Positions 9,103 to 17,056 of a stretch of DNA of 32,466 nt are shown here, in pieces (position 1 is the first letter of the stretch; each line of letters starts with the position of its first letter). Under the pieces are notes generated by a model. That model did not search any database, was not told where the DNA came from, and worked only from the letters and a program-made list of their open reading frames with translations. A program made the position numbers and the translations under genes. The DNA lies in the NCBI GenBank assembly GCA_029934695.1, contig JAOZLU010000011.1, positions 1 through 32,466 of the forward strand, read 5' to 3'. The DNA is from Desulfobacterales bacterium (GTDB lineage: Bacteria; Desulfobacterota; Desulfobacteria; Desulfobacterales; 4be13).

Positions 9103-11082
9103 TTATTTTTCATTATTCGCAAGCCCCATCAATCCGCCGACATCAAGGATGAGTCCCACTCTGCCGTTGGGCATTATGGCACTTCCGGAAATTCCGGGGA
9201 TATTCCGCATGGTTTCCCCCAAAGTTTTAATGACAATCTGCTGACTGCCGATCAGCTCATCAACAAGGATGCCTGCCTGATGTCCGTCTTCTTCAATAAC
9301 CATGACAATGCCTCGGACAGGATCCTGCTCGGCCCCTTCAATATCGAAAAGTTCAGCAAGCCGAAACAGCGGAACAAGCTTTCCTTGAACGGACACCGTC
9401 TCACCCCGACGAAGCACCGTTGAAATATCTTCCGGAACCGGTCGGACAGACCTGACAATCGAAACAGTGGGCATGATATATTTTTCGCTTCCCACACGAA
9501 TCACCATTCCATCAATGATTGCAAGTGTGAGAGGAAGGGTTATTTTAACAACGCTTCCCTTTCCTGGTGCGGATTGGATTTCAATATGCCCGCGAAGCGC
9601 GTCAATACTCTTTTTCACAACATTCATCCCGGTGCCGCGGCCGGATACCTCGGAAAGGGCCTTGACTGTGGAAAAGCCCGGTCTGAAAATCAGGCTGAGT
9701 ACCTCATGCTCACTGATCATAATATCTTCAGCCTGGGTTTTATTGCTGATCAGCCCTCTTTCCCTGGCTTTGGCAAGAATTGCCTTATGGTTGAATCCCC
9801 GACCGTCATCTTTTACTTTCACCACAACATTGCCCGATGAATGATAGGCGGACAATTTCACGATCCCATAAGGAGGTTTGCCTGCTCTCTCTCTGCTATC
9901 AGGCTGTTCGATGCCGTGATCCATTGCGTTGCGGATTATATGTATAATGGGATCGTTAATAATATCAACCATATTCCGATCTATCTCAGTGTCCTCTCCT
10001 TCGGTGACAAAGGAGACTCTTTTTTCCAGCTTATGCCCCATATCTCGCACCAGTCGGGCCATTTTCCGAAAAGTTTCCCGGAGGGGAACCATTCTCATGG
10101 ACATGCTCATGTTTTGAAGTTCACGAATAATTTTGTTTGTGTGAGACATTTTTTTGAGAAGATCATGGTGACCGCTCCCTGCAATCAGGTCATCCTGGGC
10201 TACCATAGAATGCGAAACCACCAGCTCTCCCACCATGTCAATAAACTGGTCCAGCCGTTCCACTGGAACCCGGGCAGAGGATTCAAAGCCCTCCTGTTTT
10301 TTGCTGGTTTCCAAGTATTGTTTTGTTTGAAGTCCGCGGGCAACATCCAGCAGAGAAGCAGCCTCTGTTTTTTTCACTTCCTCGTCAATCGGCATTTTGT
10401 GCTGATGAATGATTTCCTCTGTTTCTTTCTTTTTGACAGAAATTTCTTTCTTTTTGACAGAAGACGGTGCTGAACCTGCACGCGGGCTTCCTGCTCTGAC
10501 ATCGCCGGATTTTTCAGGGGGGAAAATCGTCTTTTCTGAAGTTCTGGGGAGTTTCCCTGTTTCAACAGCTTCAGAGGATTTTGCGGCCGCTGTCGTCTGG
10601 GTCAGAAGAAGAGCCAGTTCATCATAACCTTCAGGTTTGAAAGAAGGTTTGCCGTTTGTCACATCCTGAACAGACTGAAAAAGCAGTTTAAGCATGTCAG
10701 CCGCTCGAAGTGCCAAGTCTGAGTATTCCTTTGTGTAACGGATTCTCCGGCCGCGAATAATGCCTATAAGAGACTCTGCATAATGTGCCATTTCTGTTAT
10801 GAGGGAAATTTCAAAGAAGGCAGATGTCCCCCTTATATTGTGAAATGCGCGGAAAACAGTGTCAACCGCGGTCATATCACCCGGATCCGTTTCAAGAGAT
10901 AACAGTGCTGTTTCGGCGCTGTCAATCAAATCTTTGCTTTCAGCGACAAAGGCCTCTATCAATTCGATATCAAAGTCTTCAGGCAGGCAGACCCCGACTT
11001 GGGCAGGCGCAGTTTTGACAGGTCGCTCCGCCTCCTGTTCCTTGTTCAGAATGGGAACACTTTTTTTTTGTTTATCAGACAT
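9103..11082 (-). CDS. cheA: Second chemotaxis histidine kinase CheA
   Basis: HPt motif FRAFHNIRGTSAFFEISLITEMAHYAESL, kinase IHIIRNAMDHGIEQPDSR, VKDDGRGFN, VSGRGTGMNVVKKSI, CheW-like C-terminus. ATG at 11082 (MSDKQKKSVP) with upstream AAGGA. Confidence 0.94.
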   Translation of the reverse strand: MSDKQKKSVPILNKEQEAERPVKTAPAQVGVCLPEDFDIELIEAFVAESKDLIDSAETALLSLETDPGDMTAVDTVFRAFHNIRGTSAFFEISLITEMAHYAESLIGIIRGRRIRYTKEYSDLALRAADMLKLLFQSVQDVTNGKPSFKPEGYDELALLLTQTTAAAKSSEAVETGKLPRTSEKTIFPPEKSGDVRAGSPRAGSAPSSVKKKEISVKKKETEEIIHQHKMPIDEEVKKTEAASLLDVARGLQTKQYLETSKKQEGFESSARVPVERLDQFIDMVGELVVSHSMVAQDDLIAGSGHHDLLKKMSHTNKIIRELQNMSMSMRMVPLRETFRKMARLVRDMGHKLEKRVSFVTEGEDTEIDRNMVDIINDPIIHIIRNAMDHGIEQPDSRERAGKPPYGIVKLSAYHSSGNVVVKVKDDGRGFNHKAILAKARERGLISNKTQAEDIMISEHEVLSLIFRPGFSTVKALSEVSGRGTGMNVVKKSIDALRGHIEIQSAPGKGSVVKITLPLTLAIIDGMVIRVGSEKYIMPTVSIVRSVRPVPEDISTVLRRGETVSVQGKLVPLFRLAELFDIEGAEQDPVRGIVMVIEEDGHQAGILVDELIGSQQIVIKTLGETMRNIPGISGSAIMPNGRVGLILDVGGLMGLANNEK

Positions 11083-11186
11083 GGTGGATTCCTTGTTTTC
11101 TTCGTTTACAGGAAAGTTCCGAAGGTAAATTTTCACCGGAAAGAACCAGAGGACAATCTGATCTTTGACCTCCTGACCTGACCCTG

Positions 11187-11639
11187 TCAGGCATGTCCCA
11201 GCGGTTCTATGTCTTTCAAATTATTTTTCTGATGATCCATATCCATATCATCTGCACTGTGTGCCTGATTTCCTGACAGATTTTTGTAAAATTCAGCCAT
11301 ATATATAATTTTTGAGATAAAAAGGGCTCTCACGAGATATCCTATGGCAAAGTTCTGCTGTGCGTTTGAACTATTCTGAAGTAACAAACCAAGGGCCTCT
11401 CTGATAACAGGAGATATTCTCGCATGAATTTCTTTCTGTTCGGTCGTAAGATCGCCGTCTTTAATTGCCCCCCAGACCGCAGCGACGATATAGATATTCG
11501 ATTCTTTTAACAATATTCTTTTATATTCCCTGAATATGTCCAGTGATGCCTCATCAATGCGCTTTTCAATTGTCCTGGCATAAACGACGACATCATCATT
11601 CTCTTTGCCTGTGCGTTTTGAAAAAAACTTGCTTAACAT
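11187..11639 (-). CDS. Hypothetical ~150-aa helical protein in the chemosensory operon
   Basis: Open frame co-directional with flanking cheA and cheW, SD AGGAGGA upstream of ATG; no recognised domain. Confidence 0.8.
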   Translation of the reverse strand: MLSKFFSKRTGKENDDVVVYARTIEKRIDEASLDIFREYKRILLKESNIYIVAAVWGAIKDGDLTTEQKEIHARISPVIREALGLLLQNSSNAQQNFAIGYLVRALFISKIIYMAEFYKNLSGNQAHSADDMDMDHQKNNLKDIEPLGHA

Positions 11640-11723
11640 ATTCCTCCTGTGATTTGTTCGCAGTTCCGCCTTTAGGCAGTGGCGGAACTACGAACTTTTC
11701 GGTGGCACCGCCTAAAGGTGAAA

Positions 11724-12248
11724 CTACGAACTTTTCGATGTTCTTCTTTCCAGAAGCGTGATTTCTTCGGATCTGAGGACTCGGTCAATATCAAGCAAAA
11801 TCTTCACGCCGCCATCCATTTTTGCCATGCCGAGAATGTAGTCCGTATCCAGCTTTGTTCCAAATGCAGGGGAATCCTCAATCTCCTCTGTTTTGATGTT
11901 CAGCACTTCTGAAACAGTATCCACAACAATACCGATCATCACGCTTCCTGTTTCCCCTGCTATTTCCACAACAATGATGCAGGTCCGATCTGTATAATCT
12001 ATTGCGTCCATGCCGAATCTCAGTCTGAGATCCATAACCGGAATTACTTTTCCCCTCAGGTTAATGACCCCCTTCACAAAATCCGGTGTCTGAGGTACAG
12101 AGGTGACGGGCATCATTCCGATAATTTCCTTTATTTTCAATATGCCGATGCCATACTCTTCATCTGCCAGCGTGAAGGTCAGGTATTTCCCCTCTCTTTC
12201 ACCCATCGCCTTTACAGCCTTATCCATTTTCTGAGCCAATTTTTCCAT
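11724..12248 (-). CDS. cheW: Chemotaxis coupling protein CheW
   Basis: YLTFTLADEEYGIGILKIKEIIGMMPVTSVPQTPDFVKGVINLRGKVIPVMDLRLRFGM is CheW-typical. SD TAGGAGGT upstream. Confidence 0.96.
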   Translation of the reverse strand: MEKLAQKMDKAVKAMGEREGKYLTFTLADEEYGIGILKIKEIIGMMPVTSVPQTPDFVKGVINLRGKVIPVMDLRLRFGMDAIDYTDRTCIIVVEIAGETGSVMIGIVVDTVSEVLNIKTEEIEDSPAFGTKLDTDYILGMAKMDGGVKILLDIDRVLRSEEITLLERRTSKSS

Positions 12249-13030
12249 TGTTTTTACCTCCTATGCTTTATTTTAATTGAAAAAAATATGTCGGGTGTTA
12301 AGCTGTTTCTTATTCTTGACACGAAATTTTTTGCATACAGTTGCAGGATGAAGCGAAGCGTAAACCCACCATTTTTTTTGCAGATGTGGTGGCTTCCGCT
12401 CTGCTTCACCCATACTGCATTTTTTAAGGTTTTGTTTTTTTGCCATTTGAGGCTGACAGTACCTTCCTGTTAATTATGATACACTATAATACAAACTGAC
12501 AAATAAATATCAAGCCAAATCGCCCGGTTTTGGAATGCAATCCGGCTTTGCAGGCCGGAAACAGGCGGAACTCTGATACAGGTGTGTTTGGGACCAGGAA
12601 AATATATGCTTGGAATATTTGATGATATGGCAATAGTTTTCTTCCTCAATGTTTATATATTTTACCAAACTGGAAATTTATATTTTTTTTTACATTTTTG
12701 CAATATTTTTTATGTGCTGAACAGCCTGTCTTTATAAACAGCGTGTCCGATCAGAGGACAGACACTCCGGCCCGATTCTGTGAGCCACAGTTTAATCAAT
12801 ATATTACGCCAATTGTATATTCTTTGCCAAATGATTTTATTCTCATTATGTTATCCCTGTAAAATAGCCATTCATTCTCTCCTGTTCATAATTTCATATC
12901 TGCAACCTCCCTCAAAACATTTAAAAAACTGATTATAACAGCTCATAGCATATTTATTACGATTTTAGTGGATTTAAAGGTTGAATGATGATATATCTGA
13001 AGTTTTGGTATTGTAATTATATTTTTTTCC

Positions 13031-13123
13031 TGATTATAACGGATGTGGGGAGTCTCCCGTGAACGTGCCTGTGAACGAAACATGCATGGGGATTCACGGA
13101 CACGTTCAAGGGTGCTATAATCA
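13031..13123. repeat. Imperfect palindromic element with TGATTATAACG ends
   Basis: TGATTATAACG...CCGTGAACGTGCCTGTGAA / TTCACGGACACGTTCAAGG...GCTATAATCA. Confidence 0.75.
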
Positions 13124-13290
13124 CATTCATGGAACACACAAGGGGCGGTTTCAAAACTGTCCCTGCATGAATCAGGCAGGAATTTTTGTCAATGTCCCAT
13201 CAGACAAAAAGAATAATACATAACTTTTCCAGACACATATTAACCGGAAACAGGTTACAGACCAACGGGCGTACTGCGAATTGGGGGAAC

Positions 13291-13418
13291 ATTGATGCTG
13301 ATTATAACGCCTTTTGGGAAGCAGGGTGGATTCCGGGTCAGAATTGAAAAAATGTCCCATTTTTTTTTCAATTCTGCATGATGTCATTTTATCCCAAGAC
13401 GTTATAATCAGCATTAAT
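13291..13418. repeat. Palindromic MITE-like element with 19-bp terminal inverted repeats
   Basis: ATTGATGCTGATTATAACG (13291-13309) versus reverse complement of 13400-13418 ATTAATGCTGATTATAACG. Inner arms CAGAATTGAAAAAATG / CATTTTTTTTTCAATTCTG. Confidence 0.85.
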
Positions 13419-13485
13419 TTTTATCCCCTTTTTTGAAATTATCCCCTTCCCCTTCAAATGGGGGATCTCTTTCAGGCCGCAGTAG

Positions 13486-13540
13486 GGTGGGTGAAGGATT
13501 TCGATTTTTTACGCAGTAAAAAACGAAACCGCAACCCACC
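13486..13540. repeat. Inverted repeat GGTGGGT...TTTCGATTTTTTAC / GTAAAAAACGAAA...ACCCACC
   Basis: Arms complementary with small internal mismatches and a 3-nt loop (GCA). Confidence 0.8.
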
Positions 13541-13750
13541 TTGATAAACCCAAGTTTAAGGTAAGAAAGGATTTTAAATTAATGGAAGTTATAACGTCGC
13601 AATTTCAGGCATATGCGTAACATCACAATTTGATACCATAACAGACCTTATAAACGAGACGGGTTTTCAGGATTTCTGAACGGTTATTCATTGGTGCCCG
13701 ATATCCGTCGGCCACCAGACATCAAATATTTATAAGAAAGAGAGGTGTTT

Positions 13751-14752
13751 ATGTTGAAAAAAAAATTGCATTGTTTTAGGATATTGACTGTGTTGTGTTT
13801 TTACGGGCTGTTTCCGGCAATGGTTCAGGCGGCTCAGTTCAAAGTCCTCGCTGTTATGAGCTATGAGGAGGATTTTACATGGACCATGGCGATAAAACAA
13901 GGGATAGATTCCGCACTGGCAGACACTTGTGAGGTGCGATATTTTTATATGGATACGAAAAAAAATTTGGAGGGCGGGCCGGAAAAAGCAACGCAGGCTC
14001 ACGCCCTGTATCAGGAATTTCAGCCGGACGGTGTGATTACGGCTGATGACAATGCTCAGTCCATGTTTGTCGTTCCTTATCTGAAGGACAAAGTGAAGAC
14101 ACCTGTGATGTTCTGCGGAGTCAACGCCGAACCTGAAAAATACGGATATCCAGCGTCAAATGTTTCGGGAATTTTGGAGCGTCTGCACCTTCACGAGTCT
14201 GTCGTACTGGCGAAGAATATTGTTCCCTCAATCAGGAATTTTGGATTCATCATAAAGTACAGCCCCACAGCCGATGCAATTTTAAGGCAGATTAAAAGAG
14301 AATCAGATGACTATCCGGCAAAATTTGTAGCCATGAAAACACCAAAAACCCTCAAAGAGGCCGTGACAATGACTGAGGAACTCAGAGAACAGTGCGACCT
14401 GTTATTTCTGTCCGCGGTTCAGGGGCTGGCCGGTGAGGGAGGCGAGCCTGTCATAGAGAAAGAAGCCGTGTCACTTCTGGTAAAGACCTTTGGCAAGCCG
14501 ACCATCAGCACCGAGGAGCATAATGTAAAGCACGGAACATTATGTGCAGTGAGCAGAACAGGCCAGGAGCAGGGGAGAACAGCCGCCAAAATGTTGCTGA
14601 AGGCCATGCAGGGGACGCGGATGGCTGAAATCCCGATCACTCAGAATTATCAGGGAAAAAGAATCATCAATGCGACAGTGATAAAAACATTGGGTATCAA
14701 ACCCAAGCTTGAATTCCTGATCGGTGCGGAAGTGGTGAAGACAGAAGAATAA
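13751..14752 (+). CDS. ABC-type substrate-binding protein, ABC_sub_bind (PF04392)-like, with signal peptide
   Basis: Signal sequence MLKKKLHCFRILTVLCFYGLFPAMVQA, then FKVLAVMSYEEDFTWTMAIKQGIDSAL...DGVITADDNAQSMFVVPYL...VMFCGVNAEPEKYGYP; SD AGAGAGG. Confidence 0.85.
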   Translation: MLKKKLHCFRILTVLCFYGLFPAMVQAAQFKVLAVMSYEEDFTWTMAIKQGIDSALADTCEVRYFYMDTKKNLEGGPEKATQAHALYQEFQPDGVITADDNAQSMFVVPYLKDKVKTPVMFCGVNAEPEKYGYPASNVSGILERLHLHESVVLAKNIVPSIRNFGFIIKYSPTADAILRQIKRESDDYPAKFVAMKTPKTLKEAVTMTEELREQCDLLFLSAVQGLAGEGGEPVIEKEAVSLLVKTFGKPTISTEEHNVKHGTLCAVSRTGQEQGRTAAKMLLKAMQGTRMAEIPITQNYQGKRIINATVIKTLGIKPKLEFLIGAEVVKTEE

Positions 14753-15029
14753 AATACTCCTGATTCTGACAGATTTTGTGATCTGAATCCGTTTTTTAAG
14801 CGCAGAGGATACAGAGGGGACACAGAGAACCGGCCTTGCTCATCGTTTGGATCAACTTTGCTCGGCCTGGATTGCTAAATCCAGGCCGCCGGATTTGGCA
14901 ATCCCGCGGGAGCAGGGTATTTATTAATCGCCTGAAATTATACGGAATCACGAAATTCGCCAGAACCAGAAATATTTGAACATCAGATGCCCGTTTTTTT
15001 CAAACATCGGGCCTTTACAGAGAGGGGAG

Positions 15030-16844
15030 ATGAAGAAATCATATTCGTTCTTTCATAAAAATATCACCACGAAACTTTTCATAGTGAACGGGCTGGTATG
15101 CATCGCACTCGGACTGGTCGTTATTGTTGTGCTTTTTTCATTCCAAAATGTAAAAGAGATTCTGTCAACCGTATTCGCCAGACAAGCCGAGCAGGCTATC
15201 GAAAATGCGCAGATCGGAAGAGGGCTTTCGCGAATACTTTCTGATACAAATCTTTTGGTCACGACATTTTACGGAAAAGATGAATTTTTGAAATCTGAAG
15301 GAGAATCTCTTATCAGCGAAATAACTGCACTGACAGCAAAAAGTACAGATGCAGAAATAAAAGCCTCTCTGGAAAATTTTACACAGAAAATCCGGGAGGT
15401 TCTCGAAAAATGCGGGAAGGTGAATCATTCACGCGGAGAAATAAGGGCGATTAATCAGCAGATGAATACCAATTTACAGGGACTGGAAGAGGCCCTTGCC
15501 GAGAGAATTCTCAATCTGGCAACGGAAGGTGAGGACATCTCTGCTATGGAGCAACTGAATGCCATGATCCCCGGACACTATGAATCCCTCCTCCGGATCA
15601 GCCTCCGGCTTGCCGAAGAGGGGTTGGAGCATTTCAAATTACCTTTGGAAGACTACGAACATCCCATTCTCAGTATGTTGGAGGAACTCAGCCTGAGATT
15701 TCAGACACTGGCCGGCACTTATCCTGAAATTTCCCGATACGGCACACTCCTTACGGATAACACCCGAAAATACAGCGATACAATGCTCCGATTTTACCAA
15801 GTTGCAGAAAAACTCCATACACGCCTGAATGGAATGAATGGCAAAAAAGAAGAATTGCTGGCCATGATGGAGGAAACCGACGCGCGTATCGCAGACACAA
15901 CTGAAACAGCGGCCAGAGATTTAACAGCGAAAATTTTCAGATCAGCAATGGGAAGCCTGGTCATTTTTTTTGTGACCTTGCCTGTGGTTATATTTGCTTT
16001 TCTTCTGAGCCGATCTGTCCGCAAATCGCTGAATCACGTCATTCATGGCCTCCTAAATACCTTCGACCAGATGGCCGGGGCTTCCGTCCAAGTATTGTCC
16101 GCGAGCCAGAATATGTCGGAAAGGTCTTCGGAACAGGCCGCATCTTTGGAAGAGATGTCCGTATCCCTTGAAGAGATGACCGCCATGACCCGACAAAACG
16201 CGGATGATGCGAGTCATGCGTTCGGCATTATGAAAGGTTCGGTCAGGGACATTAAAGACGCGGGTGCCGCCATGACCCGGATGACTCAGTTCATTGAGGA
16301 AATCTCTGACGCAAGCGAGGAAATCCGAAAAATCATCAAGGCAATTGATAAAATTGCTTTCCGAACCAATCTCCTTGCTCTGAACGCGGCCATAGAAGCC
16401 GCCCGGGCTGGAGAAGCCGGCGCGGGATTTGCCGTGGTGTCAGATGAAGTCCGAAATCTCGCCATGCAGTCCGCAGATGCGGCAAAAGATACAGCAGCGA
16501 TCATTAAAGCCACAGTAAGGAAGATGCAGGATGGTTCGGAACTGATAGCCACAGCAAACGAAGCCTTTGACAGGGTAAAAACAGTTGGCCAAAAAGTTGG
16601 CAAACTGCTCAGTAATATTTCTGCTGCTTCCGATGATCAGGCTCAGGGGATTGGGCACATCAGCGAGGCAGCCGCTGAAATGGACACAAGGGTCCAGCAA
16701 AACGCAGCTTATGCTCAGGAGTTGGCCGTCACCTCTGAGAACATGAACATCCAAGCCGGCCAAATGAACAGATTCGTCCAGAAACTGGCCACGCTGACAG
16801 CCAGGTGCGGAGAAAAAGAAGCGATCATGGAGGATAAAGATTAA
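15030..16844 (+). CDS. Methyl-accepting chemotaxis protein, helical periplasmic sensor, no evident HAMP
   Basis: TM LFIVNGLVCIALGLVVIVVLF, long helical periplasmic region, TM LVIFFVTLPVVIFAFLLS, then MCP domain [52 protein letters not shown] at 15030 preceded by GAGGGGAG. Confidence 0.94.
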   Translation: MKKSYSFFHKNITTKLFIVNGLVCIALGLVVIVVLFSFQNVKEILSTVFARQAEQAIENAQIGRGLSRILSDTNLLVTTFYGKDEFLKSEGESLISEITALTAKSTDAEIKASLENFTQKIREVLEKCGKVNHSRGEIRAINQQMNTNLQGLEEALAERILNLATEGEDISAMEQLNAMIPGHYESLLRISLRLAEEGLEHFKLPLEDYEHPILSMLEELSLRFQTLAGTYPEISRYGTLLTDNTRKYSDTMLRFYQVAEKLHTRLNGMNGKKEELLAMMEETDARIADTTETAARDLTAKIFRSAMGSLVIFFVTLPVVIFAFLLSRSVRKSLNHVIHGLLNTFDQMAGASVQVLSASQNMSERSSEQAASLEEMSVSLEEMTAMTRQNADDASHAFGIMKGSVRDIKDAGAAMTRMTQFIEEISDASEEIRKIIKAIDKIAFRTNLLALNAAIEAARAGEAGAGFAVVSDEVRNLAMQSADAAKDTAAIIKATVRKMQDGSELIATANEAFDRVKTVGQKVGKLLSNISAASDDQAQGIGHISEAAAEMDTRVQQNAAYAQELAVTSENMNIQAGQMNRFVQKLATLTARCGEKEAIMEDKD

Positions 16845-16957
16845 ATGAGGAACAATTTTGCTGTAGTGCCTGACCAAATAAGTTCTGAGGGGTTGTTTTA
16901 TATGAGGATATCCACTCGATACCCCAGACCCTGACCGCTTCTGAAGGTTTCTCACCT

Positions 16958-17008
16958 GCCGGACGGGGTTGCGAGCTACCTGCTGGAGAAGGGCAAACCC
17001 CGTCCGGC
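16958..17008. repeat. Inverted repeat GCCGGACGGGGTT ... AACCCCGTCCGGC
   Basis: Perfect 13-bp arms just upstream of the 1098-aa ORF. Confidence 0.88.
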
Positions 17009-17056
17009 AAGAGGGGCAAAATGTGCCCGTTGACATTCATACAAGGAGCAAACCTA

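Noticed and set aside
12470-12495. TATAAT near 12485 as a promoter for a plus-strand transcript
   Set aside because: No -35-like box at acceptable spacing and the region is AT-rich, so chance matches are expected.
12943-13414. Minus-strand small ORFs in the 12.9-13.4 kb intergenic region
   Set aside because: They are translations of the palindromic elements and AT-rich DNA; no SD or conserved features.
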